Below are positions 15,958 through 25,075 of a DNA stretch of 62,804 nucleotides, in pieces. A program made the position numbers and the translations under genes. The notes beneath the pieces were generated by a model. It ran no database searches. It was not told where the DNA came from and saw only the letters and a list, made by a program, of their open reading frames with translations. The DNA is taken from contig JADZDA010000079.1 in NCBI GenBank assembly GCA_020851255.1, forward strand, positions 1-62,804, written 5' to 3'. Every line of letters begins with the position of its first letter. Position 1 is the stretch's first letter. Origin of the DNA: Burkholderiales bacterium (lineage in GTDB: Bacteria > Pseudomonadota > Gammaproteobacteria > Burkholderiales > Casimicrobiaceae).

Positions 15958-17208
15958 ATGAACCCGCGGACCGCAGTCGCCACGATCGGCCTCCTCGCCG
16001 CGGCCCTGCCTGTCGCGCCGGTGCCCGCCGGTCTGCCCGAAGGTCTCGACGCGCTGAAGCGCAAGGACTACGCCGCCGCGGCGAAGGAACTCCGCCCGCT
16101 CGCCGAGCGCGGCGACCCCGAGGCGCAATTCCGGATCGGGCTCATGCTCGAACACGGCGCCGGCTACCCGCAGGACAAACCGCAGGCGGTGATCTGGCTG
16201 CGCAGGGCGGCGACCCAGGGCCACTCGGCCGCCCAACAGGAGCTGGGCGTACTCCACGCGACCGGCGACGGCGTCGCGCACGACGACGTGCAGGCGGCCG
16301 CGTGGTTCCGCAAAGCGGCCGAGCAGGGCAACGAGACCGCGCAATTCAACCTGGGGCTGCTCTACGCCAAGGGGGCTGGTGTCCGGCACGACAGCGCGGA
16401 GGCGATCCGCTGGTTCCGCAAGTCCGGTGAGAAGGGGTTCGCGGCCGCGGTCGCGAAGATCGGCATCGCCTACGAGGTCGGCGAGGGCGTGCCGAAGGAC
16501 GCGCTGCTCGCGTACACGCATTACGCGCTCGCAGCGCGCAGCGGGGCTCGCGAGTTCATCGCGCAGCGCGACGCCATGGCCGCGAAGCTCGCGCCGGCGC
16601 AGGTGCAGGCCGGCACCAGGGTCGCCGAGGCCTGGAAAGTCGGCCAGCCGCTGCCGACGGCGGTCGCGATGTCGCCGACGGTGGAATCGTCGAAAGCGGC
16701 CGCTGCCGCCCCGCCGCGAGCGCCGGATCGCTGCTCGGCGTCCGGCGCGCTCGGCGGCGAACGCTTCCGCGCCACGCATTGCGCGGTTGCGTTCTTCGCC
16801 GACCAGCGCAGCGTCGCGATCTGGTTCAGCGAGAGCCCGATCACCGCGGAGGAAGCGGGCGAGTTCCGCCTGTCGTCCTACGCCAACGCGACCCGGGACG
16901 GCAAGCCGCGGACGCTCGTGCAGGTGATGTTCTGCCCCGGCGGAGGACAGGAACGGGCGTCGGCCGCGGCGATCCGCTCGATCGACCTCAACACCAACCA
17001 CGCGAAATCCGCCCTGGCCGGGGTCCAGACCGTGGTCGAGGCGCCGAAGGACTTCAAGGTCGAGACCATGACCGGCGAGGCGAAGCCCGGCGGAGCGCTG
17101 GCCGGCCGGATCGTCGGCAAGCAGGGGTCGACGAGCTTCGATCTCGACTTCGCGGTGACGCTGCCGGCGCAGGATGCCGCCGCGGGCATGAGCTGCGGTC
17201 GGAAATAG
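15958..17208 (+). CDS. Secreted Sel1-repeat protein
   Basis: A 416-residue exported protein. A short signal peptide (VATIGLLAAALPVAPVPA) is followed by about five Sel1-like TPR repeats from residue 30 to 200, each with the pattern AQFxLGxxYxxGxGVxxD...AxxWxRKAA (for example AAEQGNETAQFNLGLLYAKG). Such solenoids mediate protein-protein contacts. A separate C-terminal domain (about 255-416) with Cys residues (RCSASGALGG, THCAVAFF, VMFCPGGG) is unknown. Two bases separate it from the downstream DUF3530 gene, so the pair is co-transcribed. Confidence 0.8.
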   Translation: MNPRTAVATIGLLAAALPVAPVPAGLPEGLDALKRKDYAAAAKELRPLAERGDPEAQFRIGLMLEHGAGYPQDKPQAVIWLRRAATQGHSAAQQELGVLHATGDGVAHDDVQAAAWFRKAAEQGNETAQFNLGLLYAKGAGVRHDSAEAIRWFRKSGEKGFAAAVAKIGIAYEVGEGVPKDALLAYTHYALAARSGAREFIAQRDAMAAKLAPAQVQAGTRVAEAWKVGQPLPTAVAMSPTVESSKAAAAAPPRAPDRCSASGALGGERFRATHCAVAFFADQRSVAIWFSESPITAEEAGEFRLSSYANATRDGKPRTLVQVMFCPGGGQERASAAAIRSIDLNTNHAKSALAGVQTVVEAPKDFKVETMTGEAKPGGALAGRIVGKQGSTSFDLDFAVTLPAQDAAAGMSCGRK

Positions 17209-17210
17209 CC

Positions 17211-17993
17211 ATGGCACCCCGGCGATCCGGCAGCGCGTTCCGCACGCTCGCGATGGCGGCGCTGGCGACGTTCGGCCTGGCGACGACGACCGCGTCGGCG
17301 CAGACGACGTCGGACTTCGCGCGCGAGCGGCGCTGGGCCGCGGAGATCGTACCGTCGCTCGTCGTCGGCGAGGCGGTCACGCTCACCACCGACGCCGGCG
17401 TGTCGTTCCTCGCGCTCCATACGCCGGTACCGAACGCGAAGCGCGCCGTGCTGCTCACGCACGGCCCGGGACTGCATCCGGACCATGGCATCGTCGGTGA
17501 ATTGCGGACGCAACTGGCCGATCGCGGCACCACGACGCTGTCGTTGCAGATGCCGGTGCTCGCCGCCGACACCGAGTCCGGCGAGGCCTACCGAGCGCTC
17601 TTCCCAGACGCCGCGCGGCGGATCGCTGCCGGCATCGAGTTCCTGCGCGGGCGGGACACCCGGCCGGTCGCGATCGTCTCGCACGCGATGGGCTCGGCGA
17701 TGGCCTACGAGTATCTGCGCACCCAGACCGACGCGCCGGTCGCCGCGTGGGTGGCTCTGTCCTATTACGGCGACTTCGGCGACCTGCCGGCCTTCCGCTT
17801 CCCGATCCTGGACGTGTACGGCGACTCGGATTACTGGGGCATCCGCGGACCGGCGTTCGTACGCGCCTGGAAGCTGCGTGCGGTGCCGGGATCGCGACAG
17901 CTCGCGATCGCCGACGGAGGGCGATTCCTCGCCGGAGGCGAGAAGTCGGTGCTCCGGGAGGTCGCCGCGTTCCTCGACGCCCTCCCGAAGTAG
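17211..17993 (+). CDS. DUF3530 family alpha/beta-hydrolase-like secreted protein
   Basis: A 260-residue exported protein. A signal peptide (LAMAALATFGLATTTASA) precedes an alpha/beta-hydrolase fold: AVLLTHGPGLHPDH, TTLSLQMPVLA, AIVSHAMGSAMAYEYL and PILDVYGDSDYWG. At the nucleophile elbow the family-typical GxSxG is replaced by SHAMG, so the catalytic Ser appears to be missing. DUF3530 proteins often show this, which suggests a binding rather than hydrolytic role. It follows the Sel1-repeat gene by 2 bp. Confidence 0.75.
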   Translation: MAPRRSGSAFRTLAMAALATFGLATTTASAQTTSDFARERRWAAEIVPSLVVGEAVTLTTDAGVSFLALHTPVPNAKRAVLLTHGPGLHPDHGIVGELRTQLADRGTTTLSLQMPVLAADTESGEAYRALFPDAARRIAAGIEFLRGRDTRPVAIVSHAMGSAMAYEYLRTQTDAPVAAWVALSYYGDFGDLPAFRFPILDVYGDSDYWGIRGPAFVRAWKLRAVPGSRQLAIADGGRFLAGGEKSVLREVAAFLDALPK

Positions 17994-18024
17994 CGCTCCG
18001 GCGAACGATCGGTTCGCGGTCCCG

Positions 18025-18588
18025 TCAGTCGGCGAGCGCGATCTCGACGCGCCGGTCCTTGGCCAGGCAGTCGACGAGCCTGGCGTTCGACGCGCTCTCC
18101 GCACCCATGTCCTTGCAGGCGTCACCGGTCGCCGACTGGCTCTCGCCTTTCGCGTCGGTATGATTGCGTGCCGCGTCCGCACCCTTGCTCGCGAGATAGG
18201 CGACGACCACGTCGGCGCGTTTTCTCGAAAGCTGGTCGTTGTGTGGTGCCTCGCCGATCCGATCCGCGTGTCCTACCGCGTTCAACTTCGCGTACTTGCG
18301 ATCCTTGAGCTTGCCCAGGAACGCGTCGAGCTTCGGTGCCTCGTCGGACTTGAGCGCCGAGCGATCGAAATCGAAGTAGACGACGACCGTCAGGGGTTCC
18401 TCGACCTTGGGCGCGGGTGGTGACGGAGGCGGAGCCGGCTCGGCCTTCGGAGCGGGAGCCGGTGCGCTCGCGAGTTGTTTCGCGGACTCGCTGCCGGCCT
18501 GTGCCGGCTTGTCGCGCGGCCAGAACCACCAGAGGATCGCGGCGACGATGGCAACCAGGATGGCAATCGGCAACGGTGACGGTTTCAT
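18025..18588 (-). CDS. OmpA-domain inner-membrane-anchored protein
   Basis: A 187-residue protein. N-terminal TM anchor (PLPIAILVAIVAAILWWFWP, about 4-23), a Pro/Ala-rich linker spanning the periplasm (SAPAPAPKAEPAPPPSPP, about 42-59), then an OmpA/MotB peptidoglycan-binding domain: TVVVYFDFDRSALKSDE, AVGHADRIGEAPHND, LSRKRADVVVAYL and the terminal LAKDRRVEIAL. The Asp and Arg that grip diaminopimelate are in place. GGAGGG precedes the start at 18588. Its role would be to tie the inner membrane to the wall; no partners adjacent. Confidence 0.85.
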   Translation of the reverse strand: MKPSPLPIAILVAIVAAILWWFWPRDKPAQAGSESAKQLASAPAPAPKAEPAPPPSPPAPKVEEPLTVVVYFDFDRSALKSDEAPKLDAFLGKLKDRKYAKLNAVGHADRIGEAPHNDQLSRKRADVVVAYLASKGADAARNHTDAKGESQSATGDACKDMGAESASNARLVDCLAKDRRVEIALAD

Positions 18589-18941
18589 CGAACCCTCCCG
18601 AACGAGACATGCGAATGGCGGTACGGCGCTCTGGCCTGACTGCGAATTGCGCCGAACCGATACGTGAGGCACGGACGCGGTCGCGGCCCTCGCAACGGTC
18701 GCGGGTTCGCGCTCGACGGCGGGAATTCCTCGCGGGCCTCGATCGGAGCACCCTTCGCGCTCACGCCCCCTGCACTCGCGCGACTCCCGGCCGCGCCTCG
18801 CATCGTAACGGGCTCCGCCGTGGCGTTGCAAGGCAAGGTCTTGCCCGTATGCGTGGCGCGGAGATCCCCGGGCGTCCCGGGATCCGGGTCCGATAGAATC
18901 CCCGGGGTCGCCGCCCGCTACCGCTCGCAGGAGTGCCGATC
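18589..18941. other. Intergenic region, about 350 bp, divergent
   Basis: Lies between the leftward OmpA-domain gene and the rightward Bug-protein gene. It contains a short perfect inverted repeat GGCAAG-GT-CTTGCC at 18832-18845 and a GC-rich imperfect palindrome GATCCCC...GGGATC at 18863-18884, followed by TAGAAT (18894-18899), a possible -10 element without a clear -35. No protein-like frame or RNA gene is evident. Confidence 0.45.
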
Positions 18942-20018
18942 TTGCCCGCACCGTTCCGATCCTGCTCAGACTCCCTGGCCGGCGCCGCGAGCCTGGTCGT
19001 CGCAGTTCGGCGACCGCCACGCATCGCGCGCGACCGCGCGTCCGTCCTCTTCCTGGCTTCGTGTGTCCGGGTCTTCTCCGCCCTCCTCTGCGCCGACCCC
19101 GCCTGCGCCGTCTCGACGCAGGACTACCCGACCCGTCCGATCACGCTCGTCAGCCCCGCGGCCGCCGGCGGCAGCAACGAGGTCGTGAAATCGGTGATCT
19201 TCGATCGACTGGCCACGGCGCTGGGCGTCCCGATCGTGATGGAATCGCGCGGCGGCGCCGGCGGGGCGATCGGGGCTTCGATTGCGGCGAAGGCGGCCCC
19301 GGACGGCTACACGCTGCTGATCGCCGGCGCGAGCGTGATGGCCACGAACCCCGCGACCCGGAAGGACCTTCCCTACGACGCGATCCGCGATTTCACGCCG
19401 ATCGTCGTGATGATCGATGCCGCTGCGTTCCTGGTCGCGCACCAGTCGGTGCCGGCCAGGAACGCCCGCGAGTTCGTCGACTGGCTGCGCGCGCGACCGG
19501 GCCGGACGAATTACGGATCCTACGGCCCGGGATCGTCCAATTTCCTCGGCTACGAGCTTTTCAAGCAGGTCACCGGAACCGACGTCGTCCACGTTCCGTA
19601 CCGCGGCAGCGCGCCGCTCCTGGCGGCACTGCTCGCCGGCGAAGTGCAGTCCGCGGTCGAGTACTACCCGACGATGCGCGCCCATGTGGACACGGGTACG
19701 ATCCGCGTGCTCGGCGTCGCGAGCCCGAAGCGCTCGCGGTTGCTGCCCGACGTGCCGACACTCGCCGAACAGGGATTCCCGGTCGAGGCGGGCGGGGTCA
19801 TCATGCTGGTTGCTCCGGCGGGACTGCCGGCGCCGATCGCCGATCGCCTGAACGCCGAGATGAACGCTGTGCTCGCGATGCCCGAGGTCCGTCGCCGGAT
19901 GGCTGAGATCGGCTACGAAGTCGTCGGCGGAAGCCGCACGGAAGCGGAGCGCCGCGTGGTTTCCGAGATCGAGCGCTGGAAGCGCCTGGTGCAAGACATC
20001 CGCTACCAGCCGGACTGA
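18942..20018 (+). CDS. Bug/TctC-type tripartite tricarboxylate transporter binding protein
   Basis: A periplasmic solute-binding protein of about 358 residues. The start is debatable: TTG at 18942 lies 8 bases after AGGAG, better spaced than the GTG at 18933. A long N-region ends in a signal (VLFLASCVRVFSALLCADPACAVS). Family landmarks: YPTRPITLVSPAAAGG, IVMESRGGAGGAIGA, GYTLLIAGAS, HVPYRGSAPLLAALLAGEVQ, VLGVASPKRSRLLPDVPTLAEQG. Members bind carboxylates and related small molecules. No TctA/TctB permease is nearby; the adjacent gene encodes an acyl-CoA-type ligase, which hints at a carboxylic-acid substrate. Confidence 0.92.
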   Translation: MPAPFRSCSDSLAGAASLVVAVRRPPRIARDRASVLFLASCVRVFSALLCADPACAVSTQDYPTRPITLVSPAAAGGSNEVVKSVIFDRLATALGVPIVMESRGGAGGAIGASIAAKAAPDGYTLLIAGASVMATNPATRKDLPYDAIRDFTPIVVMIDAAAFLVAHQSVPARNAREFVDWLRARPGRTNYGSYGPGSSNFLGYELFKQVTGTDVVHVPYRGSAPLLAALLAGEVQSAVEYYPTMRAHVDTGTIRVLGVASPKRSRLLPDVPTLAEQGFPVEAGGVIMLVAPAGLPAPIADRLNAEMNAVLAMPEVRRRMAEIGYEVVGGSRTEAERRVVSEIERWKRLVQDIRYQPD

Positions 20019-20025
20019 ACCGCGC

Positions 20026-21549
20026 ATGAAGTCCGGATTCGCGCCAAGGACCGCGCCAGGCGAACAGGACAGCGCCGCCGGCGAACGCGTGCAGGTCGCC
20101 ACCGACCCGCGTTCCGACACGGTCGTCTCGCGCCTGGAGCGCCACGCCGGCGAAAGACCTGACGCGCCGGCGATCGTCTCGCTCGAGCGCTCCATCGACT
20201 TCCGCGAACTGCACGCCCGGGTCGTCGGGTGTGCCGACTGGCTTCGTTCGTGCGGTGTCGAACGCGGTGAACGCGTCGGCGTGACCATCGACGACGAGCC
20301 GGCGCACCTCGTCGTCGCGCTCGCGCTCGCGGCGCTGGGCGCCGCGCACGTGACGCTGGCGACGCACGATCCGCCCGGCGTCCGTGCGCGACTCGCGCAG
20401 CGCGTGGGCACGAAGCGGGTGGTCGCGAGTCCCGAAAGCGGTGTATCGACCGGCCCGGAACGCCTCGACTGGGATCCGGAACGCCTGCCGCACTGGGGAC
20501 GATCCGGACCGCGCGCGCTGCCCTCGCCGGATCCGGACGGTTTGCTCACGATCTTCTCCACCTCCGGCACGACCGGCGAGGCGAAGCTCATACCGGTCAC
20601 CCAGCGGCGACTCGTGCGGCAATCGGAGCGCGCGGTCGTCGGGCGCGTGCTGTCGCTCTCGTCGATCGAGCACCACTGGGTCGAGCGCCAGTTCCTCTAC
20701 GCGATCTGCGCCGGCACGTCGATCGTGCTGCGCGGCGACATCCCGACAGCCCGATCGTGCGCGGCACTGGGCGTCGACCTGGTCGCCTGCATGAACGCCC
20801 AGGCGCAGGAGCTGATCGACCGCGCTCGCACCGACGGTCGCTTTCCGCCGCCCACCGCACTGCTCGTTTCGGGTTCACGGGGCTCGGCGCCGTTCCGCCG
20901 CCAGTTGATCGAGCAGGTCGCCGACCGCGTCGGCACGACGTATTCGATGCAGGAGTGCGGCTCGATCGCCCGCGTGATCGAGCGCGGCGTCGAGAACGTG
21001 ACCGAAACGGCAGGGCGGCCCCACCCGGGCGTGGCCGTCGAAATCGTCGGCACCGACGGCCGCCCGGTTCCGGCCGGCGGAGAAGGCGAGATCCGCGTCC
21101 GCGCACCGGGGATGGCGACCGGCTATCTCGACGACCCGTCGGCGGACGCCCGGCATTTCCGAGACGGTTGGCTGTGCGCCGGCGACCTGGCCTCGTTCAC
21201 GCCCGACGGAGCGCTCGTCATCCACGGCCGAGCCGACGACGTCATGTCGCTGCACAGCATCAAGATCGCCCCTCAGGAGATCGAGCGCGCGCTCGAATCG
21301 CATCCGGCGATCAGGGCGGTCGCGGCCTTCGCGCTGCCCTCCGACCGCCATGGCGAGATCCCCTGCGCCGCCGTCGAACTCGTCGCCGGCGCCACCTGCG
21401 ACGAACACGAATTGCGGCGGTACGCGCATCAGGCAATGGGCCTGCGCGCACCGCGGCGGGTCATGGTCGTCGGAGCGCTCCCGGTCACGCGGCAGGGCAA
21501 GGTCGACCGGCGCCGGCTCGCCGAACTCGCGCTCGGTTCCGCGCAGTAG
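20026..21549 (+). CDS. AMP-forming acyl-CoA synthetase/ligase
   Basis: A 507-residue ANL-superfamily adenylating enzyme that activates a carboxylate with ATP and usually passes it to CoA. Motifs in order: the phosphate loop FSTSGTTGEAKLIPVT (about 174-189), YSMQECGSIARV in the A5 position, GWLCAGDLASF with the conserved Asp, RADDVMSLHSIKIAPQEIE at the hinge, and the C-terminal catalytic Lys in RQGKVDRRRL. It begins 7 bp after the Bug protein, so imported carboxylate and ligase are probably linked. The exact substrate cannot be read from sequence. Confidence 0.88.
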   Translation: MKSGFAPRTAPGEQDSAAGERVQVATDPRSDTVVSRLERHAGERPDAPAIVSLERSIDFRELHARVVGCADWLRSCGVERGERVGVTIDDEPAHLVVALALAALGAAHVTLATHDPPGVRARLAQRVGTKRVVASPESGVSTGPERLDWDPERLPHWGRSGPRALPSPDPDGLLTIFSTSGTTGEAKLIPVTQRRLVRQSERAVVGRVLSLSSIEHHWVERQFLYAICAGTSIVLRGDIPTARSCAALGVDLVACMNAQAQELIDRARTDGRFPPPTALLVSGSRGSAPFRRQLIEQVADRVGTTYSMQECGSIARVIERGVENVTETAGRPHPGVAVEIVGTDGRPVPAGGEGEIRVRAPGMATGYLDDPSADARHFRDGWLCAGDLASFTPDGALVIHGRADDVMSLHSIKIAPQEIERALESHPAIRAVAAFALPSDRHGEIPCAAVELVAGATCDEHELRRYAHQAMGLRAPRRVMVVGALPVTRQGKVDRRRLAELALGSAQ

Positions 21550-21577
21550 GCGCCGGCTCGCAGCGTCGCGAACGCGA

Positions 21578-22777
21578 CTACTTCGCCGGCACCGCGTACG
21601 CCTTGCGCGAACCGTCCTCGAACACGGCGTCATCGCGCGTGAGCCGACCCGACTCGTCCCACTCCGTCTCGCGCTGCAGGCGCCCGGCGTCGTCGTAGGT
21701 CCGCTCGCCGCGACGGCGCCCTTCCGCATCGAATCTCGCGTGGACGCCGAAAGGCCGGTCGCGTTCACCGCGCCGCACGCCGTAACGCCCGCGCGCGGCG
21801 ACCCCGCCGTTGTCGTGGTATTCGGTCGTCTCGCAGACCGCGCGGCCGGCGTCGACACCGAACCGGTGCTCGACGCGCTTGCGGCCGTTGAGGTAGTAGG
21901 TCGTGTCGCCGGCGAGATCCTCCCCGGTCCAGCGCCGATCGCGCAGCAGCGCGCCGGACTCGCTCCAGTTCCGCTCGCTCTCCTTCATGCGACCACGCTC
22001 GACGGCGACCCAGCGGGTCTCGCGCAGCTTGACCCCTTCGCGCGAGTACGCGCGATCGACCGAACCGCGTTCGCCGATCTCCTCCTGCTCGCGCGGGTTG
22101 CCGTTCTCCCACAGCGTCTCCGACGCGGTGCGGCGGCCGTCCCTGTGGCTGACCCGCGCGCGCAGCACGCCGCGGTCGGTGTGGAGCGACTGGGTGACCG
22201 CCCCGCTCGCGCCATGGCCGCAAAGCGCGGCGTCGTCGACCGCGGGCGCGAGCAGCGGTCGCGCGGCGCAGCGGAGCTCCTTCAATTTCCCCGCGTCGGT
22301 GAACTCGGCGTAGGCGAGCGAGCGTCCGTCGTCGCCGTAGGCGGCGGCCCGGCGGAGCGCGCCGCTCGCGTGCCATGCGCGCCCCAGGCCCGTGAGCCGG
22401 CCGTTCACGGTGCTCTCCTCGCGCGCGAGTTGGCGCCCGCCCGGGTGGAATTCGCGATAGACGCCGTCCTGGTTGCCCTTGTCGTTGCGCGTGTACTCCT
22501 TTTCGACCCAGCCGTCACGGTAGTGGCGGACGAGGCCGACGGACTCGCCGTTGCGCAGTTCCTCCTCGCGCACGACCTTGCCGCTGTCGCGGTCGCGACA
22601 GGCCATGAGCCCGGTCTTGCCGCGCGTCGTCGCGCCGTTCGCGGGGTTGACCGGCTCGCCGTTCAATTCGCAGTCCTGGACGGCGCGCGCCGGCAGCGGC
22701 GCGAGCGCCAGTACGAGACCGAATGCCCCGGCGGCGTACGCGGCGCGGAGGGAAATGCGGCGTGGGCGAGACGTCAT
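21578..22777 (-). CDS. Secreted YwqK/MORN-like repeat protein
   Basis: A 399-residue exported protein built from repeated short beta motifs of the toxin-antitoxin YwqK-like / MORN_2 type: SVGLVRHYRDGWVEKEY, GVYREFHPGGRQLAREE, GLGRAWHASGALRRAA, SETLWENGNPREQEEI, GVHARFDAEGRRRGERTYDD, spanning about residues 70-390. The signal peptide (FGLVLALAPLPARA) ends before VQDCELNG, where a Cys pair (CELNG, MACRDR) starts the mature domain. The family is of unknown function despite the antitoxin label. The start at 22777 is chosen to place the signal peptide. Confidence 0.8.
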   Translation of the reverse strand: MTSRPRRISLRAAYAAGAFGLVLALAPLPARAVQDCELNGEPVNPANGATTRGKTGLMACRDRDSGKVVREEELRNGESVGLVRHYRDGWVEKEYTRNDKGNQDGVYREFHPGGRQLAREESTVNGRLTGLGRAWHASGALRRAAAYGDDGRSLAYAEFTDAGKLKELRCAARPLLAPAVDDAALCGHGASGAVTQSLHTDRGVLRARVSHRDGRRTASETLWENGNPREQEEIGERGSVDRAYSREGVKLRETRWVAVERGRMKESERNWSESGALLRDRRWTGEDLAGDTTYYLNGRKRVEHRFGVDAGRAVCETTEYHDNGGVAARGRYGVRRGERDRPFGVHARFDAEGRRRGERTYDDAGRLQRETEWDESGRLTRDDAVFEDGSRKAYAVPAK

Positions 22778-23029
22778 CGAACGAGCCGGATCGTAACGGT
22801 GACGGGCATGCTGCCACGGAATCCGGCTTTCGCAGAGGCGAATATTGCTCGCGCACAGGATCCGATCGCTCGTGCCGACTCCTTCGGGCCCCACGGGGAC
22901 GGCCGGCGGTCCGACTTGACCCCCGACGCGCTCCGGTATCACCATCGCGCCTTCGAGCCCGGCGGCACCGCCGCCGGGCGAACCCACGCCGGCGGATATC
23001 GCGCGCGATTCCGCCCGGGAGGCTAGGCC

Positions 23030-23860
23030 ATGTTCCGGACTTCCCCGCCGCCGGCGATGCTCAGGGCGCCGCTCGCCGCCGCCATGCTCGCGATCGCGTC
23101 GCTCTCGATGCCCGCGCCGTCGACCGCCGCGAAAGTGACCGACTGCGCGAAGGTCGGCGTCTGTTACTGCCTCAACGACGAGCACCGCGCGGCGATAGAC
23201 GCCAACGTCCGGAAGTTCCGGCAGACGATCGCCGACCAGCGCAAGGCGGGCAAGTCGGTCGTCTACCTGTCGGTGCCGCTCTCGTCCGCCGGCGGGGGCA
23301 ACTTCGGCGTGAACCGCGAGGTCGCCGCGGCGACCAAGAAGGCCATCGAGAAGCGCTTCGGCGCCGACTACGTCTACGTGCTCGATCCGACGACGCCGGA
23401 CGCCGACCTGCCGAGGGGCGCGGGCGGTTCCGAGTACATGGTGAGGTGGACCGCGGTCCTCGAAGGCGCCGACGGCATCGGGGACTTCGACGCGGCCTAT
23501 TTCGCCGGTCCGAACGACTTCGCCCGTCACTTCGGTTTCGACGGCAGCAACGACGTGGCGAAACTCGACGCCTACTACGACCGGCGCGCCGCGAACGACC
23601 CCGACTTCGCGAAGGCGGTGCAAGGCGGCCTGGACAAGCCGACGTTCCGCCGCTACTACGCGCTCCGGGCGTCGTCGACGGTGAGCCGCGGCGCGCACGA
23701 CGAGTGGAATATCATCCGTCTGATCAACGACCGACGCCGCGCCGATCCCAGGCTCGGCACGCCCGGTCAGATCCCGATCCTCTTCGACGGCCAGGGCGTC
23801 GCGCCGCCGCAGTTCGAATCCCCGGTGTCCGATGGCTACGTCGGCCGCTGCACGCCCTGA
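23030..23860 (+). CDS. Secreted protein of unknown function
   Basis: A 276-residue exported protein I do not recognise by name. The signal peptide (AMLAIASLSMPAPSTA) is followed by a Cys-rich start (VTDCAKVGVCYCLNDEHR), then an alpha/beta region with FGADYVYVLDPTTPDADLP and MVRWTAVLEGADGIGDFDAAYFAGPND, and ends VGRCTP. Internal regularity (KSVVYLSVPLS, then AYFAGPND) suggests a small nucleotide- or ligand-binding domain. It lies 66 bp upstream of the ABC importer genes and may be part of that unit. Confidence 0.65.
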   Translation: MFRTSPPPAMLRAPLAAAMLAIASLSMPAPSTAAKVTDCAKVGVCYCLNDEHRAAIDANVRKFRQTIADQRKAGKSVVYLSVPLSSAGGGNFGVNREVAAATKKAIEKRFGADYVYVLDPTTPDADLPRGAGGSEYMVRWTAVLEGADGIGDFDAAYFAGPNDFARHFGFDGSNDVAKLDAYYDRRAANDPDFAKAVQGGLDKPTFRRYYALRASSTVSRGAHDEWNIIRLINDRRRADPRLGTPGQIPILFDGQGVAPPQFESPVSDGYVGRCTP

Positions 23861-23926
23861 CCCGCCCCCGCCCGGTTCCCGGCGATCCCCCGACCGCAGC
23901 GTTCGCAGCACTCCAGGAGCACAACG

Positions 23927-24952
23927 ATGATTCCGACCCGACAACTCCTCCGCGTGGCGCGCGCGCTCGCAGCCGCGGTCGCGTTCGGCGCCGCCGCCCC
24001 GGCCGCGACCGCGCAGACGCTCAACGCCTATTCGATCTGGCCGGAGAACTGGGCGCGCCCGATGTTCGAGGAGTTCGAGAAGGCGACCGGCATCAAGGTC
24101 AACTTCGTGCGCTTCTCGTCGGGCGAGGCGCTCGCCCGCGTCATCGCCGAGAAGAACAACCCGCGCGTCGACGTGTTGTTCGGCGGACCGATCGAAACCT
24201 TCGCTGCCGGCATCGCCGAGGGCGTCTTCGAGCCTTACAAGTCGCCGACGTACGCGAAGCTCGCCGCGCGCTTCCGCCACGCGGACGGGCAGTGGATGGC
24301 GATCGCCGACGATCCGCTGGTCTTCATGACCAACAACAAGTTCCTCAAGGAGAACAACCTCGCGCCGCCGGCGTCCTGGGAGGATCTCGCGGCGCCGGCG
24401 TACAGGAACATGCTGCAGATGGCCGACGCCCGCACGTCCGGGACGGCGGTCACGCGGATCTTCTCGATACTCGAGGTGAACGGTCGCGACGAGGCGAAGG
24501 CCTTCGCCTACATGAAGAAGCTGCGCCCGAACGTCCAGCTCTACACCAAGAGCGGCGGCGGCGGCACGCTTCCGGTCGGGCTGGGCCAGGCGGGCGGCGG
24601 CATCTTTTTCATCGTCGACGCGCTCGACACCAAGGCCAAGGGCTACGACGTGTCGATCAGCTTTCCGAAGGAAGGCATCGGCACCGCCGCCGAGGGCATC
24701 GCGCTGGTCAGGGGCGCGAAGAACCCGGAGGCGGCGAAGAAGCTGATCGACTGGGCGACCTCGCCCGCGATGCAGAACCTGTTCGCCAGGCACAAGATCA
24801 ACTTCGTCCCGGCGCACCCGGACGTCGCGCTCGAGCCGTCGCTCGCCGCGGTCCTCAAGGGCGCCAGGATCTTCCCGATCGACGCCGACTACGCGGGCGC
24901 GAACCGCAAGCGCGTCGTCGACCGCTGGATCGCCGAGATCCTGAACCCGTGA
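23927..24952 (+). CDS. ABC transporter substrate-binding protein (iron / aminoethylphosphonate type)
   Basis: A 341-residue periplasmic binding protein. The signal (AVAFGAAAPAATAQ) precedes LNAYSIWPENW, FEKATGIKVNFVRFSSGEALARV and NPRVDVLFGGPIETF, then ISFPKEGIGTAAEGIALVRGAKNPEAAKKLIDW. This is the type II fold shared by Fe3+-binding and 2-aminoethylphosphonate-binding proteins. The dense Tyr cluster expected of ferric ligands is not evident, so a phosphonate or other anion is at least as likely as iron. It is followed by a matching double-length permease and ATPase. Confidence 0.88.
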   Translation: MIPTRQLLRVARALAAAVAFGAAAPAATAQTLNAYSIWPENWARPMFEEFEKATGIKVNFVRFSSGEALARVIAEKNNPRVDVLFGGPIETFAAGIAEGVFEPYKSPTYAKLAARFRHADGQWMAIADDPLVFMTNNKFLKENNLAPPASWEDLAAPAYRNMLQMADARTSGTAVTRIFSILEVNGRDEAKAFAYMKKLRPNVQLYTKSGGGGTLPVGLGQAGGGIFFIVDALDTKAKGYDVSISFPKEGIGTAAEGIALVRGAKNPEAAKKLIDWATSPAMQNLFARHKINFVPAHPDVALEPSLAAVLKGARIFPIDADYAGANRKRVVDRWIAEILNP

Positions 24953-25075
24953 TCCCGGCACCGCCGCCGACCCGGGACCCGCGCTGACCGGAAACGCGGA
25001 AGGATCGCGCTGCGCGTGCCGGCCGGTGGACACCGGCCCGGTGCGCGCCGCGTCCTCGGCACGACCGGACCGACG

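Noticed and set aside
12090-16064. A 1324-codon minus-strand open frame opposite the TPR and Mur-ligase genes
   Set aside because: Arg/Ala/Gly-rich with no domain; the plus strand carries recognisable motifs throughout. High GC yields long antisense frames.
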